DNA of 64,000 bases from Paenibacillus alkalitolerans (GCF_016482785.1 NZ_JAEMXM010000003.1:1-64000), one strand, 5' to 3'. Counted from the first letter of the stretch, positions 42,044 to 52,717 are shown. The notes: generated by a model from the letters alone, not told the origin. Program-made: numbers and translations.

Positions 42044-42592
42044 ATGAATGTTCTTGTGTTGATTGCTCACCCTCATCTAAAACAGTCGCGTGTGAACAGA
42101 AGGTGGAAGCAGGAACTTGAAGGCGTGCCGAACGTGACGATACATGACCTCTACGAGCAATATTCTGACGAAAGTATAGATATCAGACGCGAACAGGAGC
42201 TCTTGCTTTCACATGAAAGGATCGTGTTTCAGTTCCCGTTTTATTGGTACAGCACGCCTCCGCTCTTGAAAAAGTGGTTGGACGAAGTGTTTACCTACGG
42301 TTGGGCATATGGACCCGGAGATAAAGCACTGAGGGGCAAGGAACTCATGTTAGCTATATCGGTTGGCGGACCGGAGAATTCGTACCGCGTTGGCGGGTAC
42401 AACCACTACACGATCAGTGAACTGACTCGACCGCTCCAAGCGACAGCGAATTTGACCGGTATGTATTTTCTTCCTCACTTTGTCCTGTATGGCGCTGTCT
42501 CTGCCGGTGAGGAAACCGTCAACCGCAGCGCTGCAGACTATGTGCAGTATATTAACACGCCGCAGGCGCGACGATATCGGATGGCTCCTTAA
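42044..42592 (+). CDS. flavodoxin-like NAD(P)H oxidoreductase
   Basis: 182 residues from ATG 42044. The pattern VLVLIAHPHLKQSRVN, then IVFQFPFYWYSTPPLLKKWLDEVF and LMLAISVGGPENSY, is that of the KefF/general stress protein 14 quinone reductase family. FMN or FAD-dependent. It lies in the same orientation between the monooxygenase and arsM, so it may supply or detoxify redox partners. Confidence 0.85.
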   Translation: MNVLVLIAHPHLKQSRVNRRWKQELEGVPNVTIHDLYEQYSDESIDIRREQELLLSHERIVFQFPFYWYSTPPLLKKWLDEVFTYGWAYGPGDKALRGKELMLAISVGGPENSYRVGGYNHYTISELTRPLQATANLTGMYFLPHFVLYGAVSAGEETVNRSAADYVQYINTPQARRYRMAP

Positions 42593-42657
42593 TCAACCGG
42601 TATGTTGTGTTGCAGCATGCTGATAAAGATAATTAATATCACAAGGAGTGATCTAAT

Positions 42658-43470
42658 ATGAATCAAGTAAATAACGATCAAATTCGTCAAAATGTTCGCG
42701 GGCGATACAAAGAAATTGCTATACAGCCGGTAGAGAACAGTTCGTGCTGTACGCCGGTTTCAACTAATTCCAGTTGCTGCGAATCGCCGGTGGATTTCGG
42801 GGATATCTCTGCCAAGCTTGGTTACTCAAGCGAAGAATTAGCATCTGTTCCGGACGGCGCCAATCTTGGTCTCGGTTGCGGCAATCCGCAAGCGATCGCC
42901 AATCTGCAGCCGGGGGAAATCGTGCTCGATCTTGGCAGCGGCGGCGGCTTCGACTGTTTCTTAGCATCGCGCCAAGTAGGGGATACCGGCCGCGTGATTG
43001 GCGTCGATATGACGCCGGAAATGGTAAGCCGCGCGCGTTCGAACGCCATGAAAGGCGGGTTCGCCAACACCGAGTTTCGGTTAGGGGAAATTGAACATTT
43101 GCCGGTCGCCGATCAAACGGTAGATGTTATTATTTCGAACTGCGTGATCAACCTTTCGCCGGCAAAGCAGCAAGTGTTTGACGAAGCATTCCGGGTCCTG
43201 AGTCCTGGCGGCCGCTTGGCTATATCTGATATTGTTACCACAACGGAGCTTCCTGCGGAAATAAAGAATGACCTGGACGTTATGTATTCAAGTTGTATTT
43301 CGGGCGCTTCTTCCGTTGAAGAAGTTAAAGCTATGTTGACGAAAAGCGGATTTACGAATGTGGCGGTTGAGCCAAAGGATGAATCGAAAACATTTATCAA
43401 AGATTGGATACCGGGGACCGAAATACAAAACTACATCGTCTCAGCGGTGATTACAGGAATAAAACCGTAA
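42658..43470 (+). CDS. arsM: arsenite S-adenosylmethionine methyltransferase
   Basis: 270 residues. SAM-binding DLGSGGGFD with GVDMTPEM, and the three cysteines conserved in ArsM: Cys74 (LGCGNP), Cys162 (SNCVINLSP) and Cys213 (SSCISGA). N-terminal Cys-Cys pairs at 30-31 and 40-41 may help bind arsenite. Converts As(III) to methylated and finally volatile forms. A hairpin terminator follows. Confidence 0.95.
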   Translation: MNQVNNDQIRQNVRGRYKEIAIQPVENSSCCTPVSTNSSCCESPVDFGDISAKLGYSSEELASVPDGANLGLGCGNPQAIANLQPGEIVLDLGSGGGFDCFLASRQVGDTGRVIGVDMTPEMVSRARSNAMKGGFANTEFRLGEIEHLPVADQTVDVIISNCVINLSPAKQQVFDEAFRVLSPGGRLAISDIVTTTELPAEIKNDLDVMYSSCISGASSVEEVKAMLTKSGFTNVAVEPKDESKTFIKDWIPGTEIQNYIVSAVITGIKP

Positions 43471-43495
43471 TCGCTGAAGAGATGCCAGATTGATC

Positions 43496-43524
43496 AGCTC
43501 CGTCTCGAGTGGGATGGAGCTTTT
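43496..43524 (+). terminator. terminator after arsM
   Basis: AGCTCC pairs with GGAGCT, with partial inner pairing, followed by TTTT. Confidence 0.6.
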
Positions 43525-43637
43525 GTGATCGACTTTTTCCTTTACATATTCTTAACAATATAATCAATTGCTTATATAAATAAATTGTTATATTATCATG
43601 TTGATTAATAGTAAGAAAGGAGCGCTGTATCCTTATC

Positions 43638-44012
43638 ATGATGAAGAAATCGGAGGAGGACGTGCAATTATTAGAGGGGATGTCTTCTTTGGATAATGTA
43701 ATCGAGATGGCCGAGAAGCTTAAACTTTTGGGCGATAAAACAAGATTAACGATGCTCATCCTCATGAAATCAAGGGATTTATGTGTTTGTGAATTCGTGG
43801 AAATATTAAATATGTCACAGCCAGGCGTCAGCCAGCACCTTAGAAAGCTGAAATCCCTCGGGTTAGTCAACGAAACAAGAAAAAGCCAGTGGGTATATTA
43901 TTCCCTTAATGTTGAAGATAAGCCCTATATTAAGGCGGTCCTTGACCATGCACCCGATTTGAGTACATTGTTAAAGACCATGGAGGAAAGAGGACGCCCG
44001 GTTTGTGACTAG
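43638..44012 (+). CDS. arsR: ArsR-family arsenical repressor
   Basis: 124 residues. Winged HTH with LKLLGDKTRLTMLILM, the arsenic-binding DLCVCEF box and QPGVSQHLRKLKSLGLV recognition helix. Releases DNA on binding As(III). Starts the arsR-arsB-arsC-phosphatase transcript; the upstream 80 bases are very AT-rich as for a promoter. ATG 43638 or 43641. Confidence 0.95.
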   Translation: MMKKSEEDVQLLEGMSSLDNVIEMAEKLKLLGDKTRLTMLILMKSRDLCVCEFVEILNMSQPGVSQHLRKLKSLGLVNETRKSQWVYYSLNVEDKPYIKAVLDHAPDLSTLLKTMEERGRPVCD

Positions 44013-44027
44013 TACTGGAGGTTCGTT

Positions 44028-45449
44028 ATGTCGCCTGATATCATCGCGGCCGTTGTTATTTTTCTGCTCACGTTAACGTTCGTCATATGGCAGCCAAGAG
44101 GACTAAATATTGGTTGGTCGGCTACGGGCGGAGCTGTCTTGGCTTTATCGTTCGGTGTAGTAAATTTTGATGATGTCATCACGGTAACCGGTATAGTCTG
44201 GAACGCGACGCTTGCGTTTGTTGCGATCATTTTGATCTCTCTCATATTGGACGAAATCGGTTTTTTCGAGTGGTCCGCGCTGCATATGGCTCGGCTTGCC
44301 AAAGGGAACGGCAACTTAATGTTTGTTTACGTCGTTTTGCTGGGAGCGGCTGTCGCAGCGTTGTTTGCAAATGACGGAGCCGCATTAATTCTTACTCCCA
44401 TCGTACTGGCAATGGTGCGGGCTTTAAAGTTTCCCGACGCCATGGTATTACCGTTCATAATGGCCAGCGGATTTATTGCGGATACGACATCGCTGCCTCT
44501 GGTTGTCAGCAACCTTGTGAACATCGTCTCTGCGGATTATTTTGACATTGGTTTCGTGGAATATGCTTCAAGAATGATTGTTCCGAATTTCTTCTCATTA
44601 TTTGCAAGTATTATGGTTCTTTATTTGTTCTTTAGGAAAAGCATTCCGAACAACTACAATATGGCGCAATTAAAGCAACCTAAAGACGCGGTTAAAGATC
44701 CTGCGCTGTTTAAGATGTCGTGGTTCATATTGGCGATACTTCTGATCGCTTATTTAACCAGCGAATTTGCACGCATTCCGGTTTCTTTCGTCGCCGGCGC
44801 CGTTGCAATCATTTTTATATTGGCAGCGAGAAGAAGTCCGGCAATCCAAACCAAGAAGCTTATTTTTGGCGCGCCGTGGGCGGTTGTCGTATTTTCCATC
44901 GGGATGTATGTCGTTGTTTACGGTTTGCGAAATGTCGGGTTGACGGACATGCTTGGCGAAGCGATTCAAGTCGTTGCCGATCAAGGATTGTTTGCGGCAA
45001 CAATCGGGATGGGGTTCTTGGCGGCGATCCTCTCCTCGATTATGAATAATATGCCTACGGTTATGATCGATGCAATCGCAATCAAAAGCACGGCAACCGA
45101 AGGGGTTATTAGGGAGAGTCTCGTTTATGCAAATGTGATCGGCTCCGATCTCGGGCCTAAAATTACGCCGATCGGTTCTCTGGCCACGCTGCTGTGGCTG
45201 CACGTTTTGTCTAAAAAAGACGTCAAGATCACATGGGGATACTATTTCAAGATTGGCGTCATTTTAACGATTCCAACGCTGTTTATTACACTTATAGGGC
45301 TTTATTTATGGCTTTACTTTATCAATGCATTCAATACAAGTATCTGGCTGTCCATCGCCGTCATTGCTTTGGTGCTGCTCCTTATGATTGTTATTGTTAG
45401 AAGTATTCAGGTTTACAGACAGGCTAAACGAGGACAGGAAACGGGATAA
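44028..45449 (+). CDS. arsB: arsenite efflux pump ArsB
   Basis: 473 residues, about 11-12 membrane segments, with the ArsB/NhaD-type block [18 protein letters not shown]. Exports arsenite using the proton motive force; no arsA is nearby. Fifteen bases after arsR, behind GGAGG. Confidence 0.95.
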   Translation: MSPDIIAAVVIFLLTLTFVIWQPRGLNIGWSATGGAVLALSFGVVNFDDVITVTGIVWNATLAFVAIILISLILDEIGFFEWSALHMARLAKGNGNLMFVYVVLLGAAVAALFANDGAALILTPIVLAMVRALKFPDAMVLPFIMASGFIADTTSLPLVVSNLVNIVSADYFDIGFVEYASRMIVPNFFSLFASIMVLYLFFRKSIPNNYNMAQLKQPKDAVKDPALFKMSWFILAILLIAYLTSEFARIPVSFVAGAVAIIFILAARRSPAIQTKKLIFGAPWAVVVFSIGMYVVVYGLRNVGLTDMLGEAIQVVADQGLFAATIGMGFLAAILSSIMNNMPTVMIDAIAIKSTATEGVIRESLVYANVIGSDLGPKITPIGSLATLLWLHVLSKKDVKITWGYYFKIGVILTIPTLFITLIGLYLWLYFINAFNTSIWLSIAVIALVLLLMIVIVRSIQVYRQAKRGQETG

Positions 45450-45505
45450 TCCCGAATCAGCAAGGTTTTTTAGGTTATACAGCATACGAAAGAGGAGAGG
45501 TTAAC

Positions 45506-45931
45506 GTGGAGAAAAAACCTTTAGTTTACTTTTTGTGTACAGGAAATTCTTGCAGAAGCCAAATCGCCGACGGGTTCTTGAAGGCGTTGGGCGGGGACAA
45601 GTTTGAGGTGAAAAGCGCCGGCCTTGAAGCTCACGGATTAAACCCAAGAGCCGTACAAGTGATGAAAGAAACAGGTGTTGATATTAGCGGCCATACGTCG
45701 GACGTTATTGACCCGGAGATTCTCAATAAAGCCGATTATGTCATTACCCTTTGCGGTCATGCAGACGAGCATTGCCCTGTTATCAGCAACAAAAATGTCG
45801 TCAAATGGCACTGGGGCTTCGAAGATCCCGCCAAGGCGACAGGCAGCGAAGAGGAAATCATGGCTAAGTTCCGTGAAGTAAGGGACAGCATTAAAGAGCG
45901 GATATCCGCTTTTGTCAGGGAAGGGAAATAA
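45506..45931 (+). CDS. arsC: arsenate reductase, thioredoxin-dependent
   Basis: 141 residues from GTG 45506. Low-molecular-weight phosphatase-like loop CTGNSCRS (Cys11, Cys16, Arg17), with the redox cysteines Cys83 and Cys90 in [10 protein letters not shown], as in the Staphylococcus pI258 enzyme. Reduces arsenate to arsenite for ArsB export. Confidence 0.97.
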   Translation: MEKKPLVYFLCTGNSCRSQIADGFLKALGGDKFEVKSAGLEAHGLNPRAVQVMKETGVDISGHTSDVIDPEILNKADYVITLCGHADEHCPVISNKNVVKWHWGFEDPAKATGSEEEIMAKFREVRDSIKERISAFVREGK

Positions 45932-45936
45932 GCGGA

Positions 45937-46395
45937 ATGAACGGCGAAAAACAGTATCAGGCGTTAGTTGGAGAACAGATTTTCTTTGGCGGAGCGAATG
46001 ACGTTGAACAAATGATCAAAGACGACAACTGCGAAATTATCGTAGATCTTAGGGCCGAAGCGGAGCAATGCGCCTATCCGGCCGGCGGCGTTCAATGGAT
46101 CAAAATCCCGATCGGGGACGATTCCGGCGAAAACTTGGATGAGTTATTCAAAGATGCGGTAGATGCAATAACGACAGCTTACTCCGATAACAAGAAGGTC
46201 GGCTTTCATTGCGGCGGAGGAAAGGGCCGCACCGGCGCTGTCGCGATTGCAACGCTGTTGGCTCTGGGGTTAGCTTCCAATGTGGAAGAAGCCGAACAAA
46301 AGGTAAAGGAGATCCGCCCGGTTGTAAACGTAAAACCTTTCCAAAAAGAAGCGCTGTTACGCTTGGCGTGCTCAATTATCTTGGCTTCTAGGTGA
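45937..46395 (+). CDS. dual-specificity phosphatase-like protein in ars operon
   Basis: 152 residues, starting 5 bases after arsC. The active-site loop HCGGGKGRTG is a CX5R phosphatase motif (Cys92, Arg98), with a candidate general acid region near residues 38-62. It is likely part of the ars transcript. CX5R proteins can be tyrosine phosphatases or, like Acr2p, arsenate reductases; which applies here is unknown. A UUCG-loop terminator follows. Confidence 0.82.
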   Translation: MNGEKQYQALVGEQIFFGGANDVEQMIKDDNCEIIVDLRAEAEQCAYPAGGVQWIKIPIGDDSGENLDELFKDAVDAITTAYSDNKKVGFHCGGGKGRTGAVAIATLLALGLASNVEEAEQKVKEIRPVVNVKPFQKEALLRLACSIILASR

Positions 46396-46486
46396 ATGAC
46401 ACGGAACAAGTGTTGGCCATGGGAGAACAAAGGTGACACGTAGTTGTCCGCAAGAAACTATTATGACTCCTATGAAAAATGCTATG

Positions 46487-46512
46487 CGGTTGCTTCGGCA
46501 ACCGTTTATTTG
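46487..46512 (+). terminator. terminator of the ars operon
   Basis: CGGTTGC-TTCG-GCAACCG stem with tetraloop, then a T-rich tail with a 7-T run. Confidence 0.8.
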
Positions 46513-46562
46513 TTTTTTTGGGTCATATTTTCGTTATGTTTAAAAACTGATGAAAATTATCA

Positions 46563-46593
46563 TTGACTTGGAGTTAACTCCAAGTTGTAAACT
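46563..46593 (+). promoter_or_regulatory. MerR-type promoter/operator of the alcohol dehydrogenase
   Basis: TTGACT (46563-46568) and TAAACT (46588-46593) are separated by 19 bases, the long spacer of MerR-activated promoters. The spacer holds the perfect 18-bp palindrome CTTGGAGTTAACTCCAAG. Confidence 0.88.
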
Positions 46594-46662
46594 CCTTAGA
46601 GAGGAGGATCATACAAGGGGACGCCACCTTTCAAAAATAGAGCGAAGGAGTAGAGAAAAAAC

Positions 46663-47703
46663 ATGTGTGAGACCCATGTTCTAAGTGTATCAAGCGCAAA
46701 AGCGCCGTTTGAAAAGACCACTATTGAGCGTAGAGAATTACGAGCGGACGACGTCTTAATCGATATTAAGTTTTGCGGTATTTGCCACTCCGACATTCAC
46801 AATGCTTACGATGAATGGGGAGGCGGAATGTTCCCGATGGTTCCCGGTCACGAAATGGCCGGAGTCGTAAGAGCAGTCGGACCGGAAGTTACGAGATTTG
46901 CCGTTGGCGATCGCGTAGGTGTCGGATGCTTTGTCGACTCCTGCGGACAATGCGAATACTGCCTCCGCGGCGAGGAGCAATTTTGTACGAAAGGCGTTGT
47001 TTTATCCTATAATTCCTTAGATTACGACGGCAATCCGACATACGGAGGATACAGCCAAAAAATCGTTGTAAAGGAAGATTTCGTGGTCCGTATTCCGGAC
47101 GCTCTGGATTTGGATGTTGCAAGTCCGTTATTATGTGCCGGCATCACCACATACTCTCCTTTGAAAAAATGGAACGCCGGCGAAGGGAAGAAGGTTGCCG
47201 TTGTGGGGATGGGAGGACTTGGCCACCTGGCGGTCCAATATGCGCATGCTTTGGGTGCTGAAGTAACGGTCATGAGTCAGTCTTTGAAAAAGAAAGACGA
47301 AGCCCTGAGTTTGGGCGCAGATCACTACTTTGCAACCAGTGATGCCGCTACATTTACCAAGTTGGCTAATAGTTTCGACCTCATCTTAAACACCGTGTCT
47401 GCAAATCTCGATGTTGATGCGTATTTATCCTTGCTTCGTGTAGATGGAACGCTTGTAAATGTCGGTGCGCCAGGCCAGTCGGATAAATACAATGTATTCT
47501 CCTTAATCATGCATCGGCGCAGCATTGCAGGTTCACTCGTTGGCGGAATCCGGGAAACGCAAGAGATGCTCGATTTCTCCGCTCGCCACGGCATTGCCCC
47601 TAAAATTGAGGTAATCCGTGCCGACGAAGTAGATAAAGCGTATGAGCGTGTTCTCCGCAGTGATGTGCGTTATCGATTCGTTATTGACATGTCGACATTG
47701 TAA
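46663..47703 (+). CDS. adhA: zinc-dependent alcohol dehydrogenase (AdhA type)
   Basis: 346 residues. Catalytic zinc ligands Cys38 and His63 (CGICHSD and PGHE), structural zinc Cys94, 97, 100 and 108, and the nucleotide-binding [10 protein letters not shown]. Same family as YahK and Bacillus AdhA, which reduce aldehydes with NADPH. The MerR promoter upstream and adhR downstream indicate an aldehyde response. Confidence 0.93.
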   Translation: MCETHVLSVSSAKAPFEKTTIERRELRADDVLIDIKFCGICHSDIHNAYDEWGGGMFPMVPGHEMAGVVRAVGPEVTRFAVGDRVGVGCFVDSCGQCEYCLRGEEQFCTKGVVLSYNSLDYDGNPTYGGYSQKIVVKEDFVVRIPDALDLDVASPLLCAGITTYSPLKKWNAGEGKKVAVVGMGGLGHLAVQYAHALGAEVTVMSQSLKKKDEALSLGADHYFATSDAATFTKLANSFDLILNTVSANLDVDAYLSLLRVDGTLVNVGAPGQSDKYNVFSLIMHRRSIAGSLVGGIRETQEMLDFSARHGIAPKIEVIRADEVDKAYERVLRSDVRYRFVIDMSTL

Positions 47704-47748
47704 CTTGTAAAGACGCTTTCTATGGTCTTGAATCGGCTCTGATGGAAG

Positions 47749-47785
47749 GATGGGTTAGCCAATTCAATTGGTTGACCCATCTTTT
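47749..47785 (+). terminator. terminator after adhA
   Basis: 16-bp stem (GATGGGTTAGCCAATT with its partner, two mismatches), then TTTT. Confidence 0.75.
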
Positions 47786-47830
47786 GATCAAATTGACAAT
47801 TATATCGTGGATTTGAGGAGGTGAAGGCGC

Positions 47831-48223
47831 ATGGCGACGACGATTACTGAAATAAGCGAAAAGTTTGATATTCCACAGGATACACTCCGCTATTATGAAC
47901 GTATCGGACTGATTCCTCGTGTAAACCGCAATAAAAGCGGGATCAGGGATTATACGGAAGAAGATTGCAGGTGGGTCGAATTTATCAAATGTATGCGAAA
48001 TTCCGGTCTTCCAATTGAAGTGCTGATTGAGTATGTCGGGCTGTTTCAACAGGGCGATGAAACCATTGAGGCAAGAAAAGAGCTCTTAATCGGGCAGCGG
48101 AAGCAGCTTACAAAAAGAGTGGAGGATATGAAGAGAACGTTGGAACGCCTGGATTACAAAATTGCAAGTTATGAACAGTCAGTAGTTGAAACAGAAAAAG
48201 CATTAAGAAGACCAGGGGATTAG
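47831..48223 (+). CDS. adhR: MerR-family aldehyde-responsive regulator AdhR
   Basis: 130 residues. N-terminal winged HTH (PQDTLRYYERIGLIPRVNR), then IKCMRNSGL with Cys54 matching the aldehyde-sensing Cys52 of Bacillus subtilis AdhR, then a long dimerisation helix. Probably activates adhA from the palindrome at 46567. Strong GAGGAGGTG site. Confidence 0.9.
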   Translation: MATTITEISEKFDIPQDTLRYYERIGLIPRVNRNKSGIRDYTEEDCRWVEFIKCMRNSGLPIEVLIEYVGLFQQGDETIEARKELLIGQRKQLTKRVEDMKRTLERLDYKIASYEQSVVETEKALRRPGD

Positions 48224-48267
48224 TTGAGGAGTATTAACAACGTGGAGCGTTATCTGCCGGATGCGGT

Positions 48268-49448
48268 TCAAGAATCTTTTTCCCGATACGTCCAACGCAA
48301 AACCAGCATAGCGGCAAAGCCCGCCGCAGTGAATCCCGCACAAATTAGAAAAAGCGTTCTCGGCCCGACCGTTTCATAAAGATATCCGCCAAGAGCGCCC
48401 GCGATCGCCATGGCAAGCGCGCCTTGGACAGCGCATACATCGTCTGACCGCTCGCCCGCAACGACCGGTCCGTCAAATATTCCACAAGCTGTGCGGCGGT
48501 ATAAATATAAAACCCGAACGAAACGCTGTGCAGCAGTTGAATCAGGATGATATGGAACGGCGCGGTCGCAAAGCTCATCAGCAGCCAACGCACCGCAAAT
48601 ACCCCGGTCGCGGCAAGTAGCAGGTTAATCATCGATGCCCCATTCGGCTTCGAGAAGCGGTCCAGCAGCAAAAACAACGGCACCTCAAGAATGGCCGCCA
48701 CAAACATCGACCAACCGATGCTCGTCTCCGTTCCTCCTAAATCCTCCACAAACAAAGATAAATATTGCGCGTTAATCGCATTCGGAATAAAGATGAACAA
48801 GCTAGCCAGCAAAAACAGGGCGAACTTGCCTTGCAGCAGTACGCCAGCCGATTCCCGAAACGTGATCGGCTGCATCCGTTTCTTGGCTTTGGCCGGAGGC
48901 CGGTGCAGCATCAGCCCGAGTCCGAAGGCGACCAGCATCGCCGTCCCATACACCCATCCAAGCCGACCGATACCCAGCGATTCAATGACCGGACCGGCCG
49001 CAAGAACGATCACCGCGTAGCCTAAAGATCCCCAGAGCCGGAAAGATCCGAATCGAAGCTCCGTATTTTCGATTGTCTGGAATACCTGTGAATTGTTAAT
49101 CGGATTGATTGCGGTATTAAAAAAATAATAGAGCATCATTCCGATAAAAACGAGATAAAACGTCTTGACGTGGTATAGAAACTGGCTGGCAAGAAACGCA
49201 CCCGCTATGAGAATGAGCAGCGTGAGCTTAATGTTTTGCAGCCTGTCGCTGAAAAAGCCCCACAACGGATTGGAGAATATCGCCACGATCGGTCCAATCG
49301 TCAGCAGCACGCCGATTTCGGTCGGCGAGAAGCCGTTGTGCTGCAAATAAAGCGGCAGGAACGGCAGGAACAGCGCAATCGTGCCGTACATGAAAAACAT
49401 AAAAAGCTTTAACCGAAAATAGATGAACCGCTCCGACGACACCTTCAT
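48268..49448 (-). pseudogene. MFS transporter (LacY-like MFS_1), frameshifted
   Basis: First 342 codons encode about ten membrane segments, starting MKVSSERFIYFRLKLFMFFMYG. Near 48425 a one-base deletion shifts the frame after TMYALS. The rest (QGALAMAIAGALGGYLYETVGPR onward) continues in another frame to 48268. The intact protein would be about 393 residues. Substrate unknown. Loss may be real or a sequencing error. Confidence 0.85.
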
Positions 49449-49616
49449 GATGACAGCTCCCGATGAAACATGATACTACTGGTCTATCATAATTCTAGCG
49501 GATTGACAATGCATGAACGGACTGGAACGGCGCATTTTCATATCTCCCACAACCTCTTCCAATGGTTAAACAAACCAATGACAAAATTGCCGGGTTTGAA
49601 TAAGTTTAAAGGCTTC

Positions 49617-50903
49617 TTATAATCCTTCAACAATACGTTTCGCACGGGTCGATACTTCGCGCAGCAGCTCTTCCTCGTCGATCGTAATCAGCTGCCGATG
49701 CTTCATTAATACTTTACCGTTGACGATCGTTGTGTCCACATCCGCTCCGTTGACGGAATAGGCGAGCAGCGAATGAATATCGTGGACCGGCTGCAAATGG
49801 GGTTTTCTCATGTCGATTAGAATGATATCCGCCTTTTTGCCGGGTTCAAGCGTTCCAACCTCCGAATCGATAGTTAGCAGCTTGGCGCTCTCTATCGTTG
49901 CCATTCGGAGCACTTGTTCGGCGGGAAGCCTTTCGGGATCGCCGTAGTCCAATTTTTGCAGCCATGTCGCCGCCTTTATTTCTTCAAACATGTCCAACGT
50001 AGTCGCGCTTCCGGCACCGTCCGTTCCTATTCCTACCGTGATTCCTTGTTTCATCATTTCGGTAACAGGGGCAATTCCGCATCCGAGTTTCACATTGCTG
50101 ACAGGGTTATGGCATACCCCGCCGCGCATGCCTTTCAATACCCTGATATCCCGCCGGTTCAAATGAACGCTGTGCGCCAACAAAACATGAGTCCGTTCAA
50201 ACAAACCGAGATCATACAAGTATTCGGTCGGTGTCTGATTGTAAGTCTCTCTTATTTTGATTACTTCCTCTTTGGTTTCCGCTAGATGTGTGTGCAGGGG
50301 GATTTGTCTTTTTTGCGCCAGCAGCACGACCTCCTCCAACCCTTGGGGCGGGCATGTATAAGGGGAGTGGGGTCCCAGCATGGTCGTAATTCTGCCGTCG
50401 GCTTTGCCGGACCAACGGTCAATAAGGTCAAGCGCTTCTGTCATCCGTTTGCCGCCGTCATTTTGTAAAAACACCAATCCCCTCGTTAACGAGGCCCGCA
50501 TCCCGACTTCCTCGACAACCTTCGCAATTTCATTCATGTGGATGTACATATCCGCAAATGCAGTGGTCCCCGATTTGATCATCTCCGCCATCGCAAGCTT
50601 TGCGCCCCAATAAATATCTTCAGGCGTCATTCTGGCTTCTGCGGGGAGCATCTTTCTTTCCAGCCAATCCATAAGCTTGAGATCATCCGAAAATCCGCGC
50701 AGCAAGCTCATCGGCGAGTGTTGATGCGCGTTGATCAATCCGGGCATCGCTGTCATGCCTTCGCCGTGAATGATTTCGTCGAAGTCGGCATTAATTTGGG
50801 GTTGAATATCCGCAATGCGATCCCCGTCAATGAAAATGTCTCCGACGAAGGGAGCCTCACCGTTCATTGTTACAATCATGGCGCCTTTAATTAAGATTGT
50901 CAT
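49617..50903 (-). CDS. mtaD: 5-methylthioadenosine/S-adenosylhomocysteine deaminase
   Basis: 428 residues. Amidohydrolase with metal site NAHQHSPM, then HTHLAET, and TDGAGS at the fourth ligand. Deaminates methylthioadenosine or SAH; other TrzA/AtzA-type amidohydrolases share these motifs, so substrate is probable, not certain. Behind GGAGGACTAAT. Confidence 0.85.
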   Translation of the reverse strand: MTILIKGAMIVTMNGEAPFVGDIFIDGDRIADIQPQINADFDEIIHGEGMTAMPGLINAHQHSPMSLLRGFSDDLKLMDWLERKMLPAEARMTPEDIYWGAKLAMAEMIKSGTTAFADMYIHMNEIAKVVEEVGMRASLTRGLVFLQNDGGKRMTEALDLIDRWSGKADGRITTMLGPHSPYTCPPQGLEEVVLLAQKRQIPLHTHLAETKEEVIKIRETYNQTPTEYLYDLGLFERTHVLLAHSVHLNRRDIRVLKGMRGGVCHNPVSNVKLGCGIAPVTEMMKQGITVGIGTDGAGSATTLDMFEEIKAATWLQKLDYGDPERLPAEQVLRMATIESAKLLTIDSEVGTLEPGKKADIILIDMRKPHLQPVHDIHSLLAYSVNGADVDTTIVNGKVLMKHRQLITIDEEELLREVSTRAKRIVEGL

Positions 50904-51094
50904 ATTAGTCCTCCAACTTTTATTTTGCTCATATGATAAACCTTCTCGTTACGTCAAGGTCAATGCATGAATGGCTGCTTGTTCGTATGATTGAAGCATC
51001 TTCCCTGAAATGATGGGATAAGATGGAATGTTGTGGTATATATAGTGCATGGCATTCGTTTATACTGTAACCAATGTCCGAAAGAGGTGCAGGC

Positions 51095-52018
51095 GTGAAG
51101 AAATCATCTGTTTTACCGGAAAATAAACCGATACAAAACGGCCGCCTCCTGAGTAGTGACAATCTGGGATGGGATCAAATTTCACTCTCCAAGTGGCAAG
51201 GGGTTGCCCCTCAGGAAGCTTTTGAGTCATCGTTATCCAAGCATCTGATTGTCATTCATACCACCCCCGGCCCGGTCAAGGTGTTTGAACGAGGTGACGG
51301 ATTAAATGAAGAGGGGATCGCCCGCCCCGGGGACATCAACCTTTTCTCCGCAGGAGAGATGAGCTATTGCCGCTGGGAGGCCGATCTTTCTTTTCTTCGT
51401 TTGGAACTCGATCCCGCATTCGTGAAACAAGTTGCCCAGCAATCCGATTTCATGACCTCCGGCGGAAATATTGTACTGAACCATAAGCTCCGTATTAATG
51501 ACCCTAAGCTGTTTCATTTAAGCCAATGGCTGCTCGATGAGCTTCAAAGCGACGGAGCAGGCGGCAAGCTTTATATCGACTCGCTGATCAATCTCCTGAC
51601 GGTCCATCTTCTGCAAAGTTATACTTCCGCCTCAAAGAAAAAGCCGGCCGTACCCAGTAAATTGACGGAACAGCAGGTCTCGCGGGCCATCGAATATATG
51701 CACGCCAATATAGAGCGGGAAATATCATTGGAGGAGCTCGCGGCCGTAACGAATATGAGTCAATCATATTTGAGCCGTCTTTTTAAACAAGCTACGGGAC
51801 TCAGTCCGCATCAGTACTTCATCAATATCCGCATTGATAAAGCAAAATCCCTCATTCAGAGCCGCAACTTTACGATGGCGGAAATCTCCGCCGCTCTCGG
51901 GTTTACGGACCAAAGTCATATGAACCGGCATTTCAAGCGAATCACCGGTTTGTCCCCCAGAGAGTTTCTTCTCACACGTTCAAGCTTGATTCACGGGAGT
52001 GAACTGAATGAACAATGA
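51095..52018 (+). CDS. AraC-family transcriptional regulator
   Basis: 307 residues from GTG 51095, seven bases after AGAGG. N-terminal sensor domain (about 20-190) of the AraC_N type, then two HTH motifs (EISLEELAAVTNMSQSYLSRLF and TMAEISAALGFTDQSHMNRHF). Divergent from mtaD and overlapping the next gene by 11 bases. Confidence 0.92.
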   Translation: MKKSSVLPENKPIQNGRLLSSDNLGWDQISLSKWQGVAPQEAFESSLSKHLIVIHTTPGPVKVFERGDGLNEEGIARPGDINLFSAGEMSYCRWEADLSFLRLELDPAFVKQVAQQSDFMTSGGNIVLNHKLRINDPKLFHLSQWLLDELQSDGAGGKLYIDSLINLLTVHLLQSYTSASKKKPAVPSKLTEQQVSRAIEYMHANIEREISLEELAAVTNMSQSYLSRLFKQATGLSPHQYFINIRIDKAKSLIQSRNFTMAEISAALGFTDQSHMNRHFKRITGLSPREFLLTRSSLIHGSELNEQ

Positions 52019-52671
52019 AAAATTGATTCAAAAGTTTGATAAACAAGCAAAAGTGTACGAAATGAGAAGGAGAAAGCAGTCGGAAAAGAAGTGGCGTGAA
52101 AAACTAATCCGCAGCGCAAGAGGAACGGTTCTGGAAGTCGGGGTCGGCGCTGGAGCGAATTTTCAATTTTATTCTCAAGACGTAGAAGTAACGGCAGTCG
52201 ATTTCAGTAAGGAAATGCTAAGTAAAGCAGAGGAAGCGGTTGTTGAAAGCGGTGTTCGAGCGAAATTCATTCACTCTGACATTGAATCGCTTTCGTTTCC
52301 GGACGACGCATTTGACACCGTTGTATCCACATTGACTCTATGCGGATACCAGGATCAAGGTATTGACGTCATTCAATAAATGGTGCAAGCGTGACGGTTT
52401 GATTCTTCTAATGGAACACGGACTTAGTTCAAATCGATTCGTCGGTTATTTACAAACGGCGATCGATCCTGTTTTTATTAAAGTTTCCGGCTGTCATCTG
52501 AACCGCGATTTGACTCAAATTTTTCAACAGTCCAATATTCGAATTAACAAAGTGGAGCATTATCTGCTTGATGCGGTTCAATTGGTATGGGCTGCGCCGA
52601 ATAAAGATGTTGGTGGAGAGTATAATCCAGAAGAAACTGTGCGGCAGGAAGAGGGCGTACGGGGACAATAG
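52008..52671 (+). pseudogene. class I SAM methyltransferase, frameshifted
   Basis: N-terminal part has the SAM site VLEVGVGAGANFQFY and ends in a stop at 52379 after GIDVIQ. The C-terminal part (FNKWCKRDGLILLMEHGLSS and on) continues in another frame from about 52365 to 52671. One indel near 52365 joins them. UbiE/MenG-like Methyltransf_11. Overlaps the AraC gene start-to-stop. Confidence 0.85.
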
Positions 52672-52717
52672 CGAAATTGTATCATGAAGCCAAATTGAAT
52701 AAGGAGAATCGTAATTC

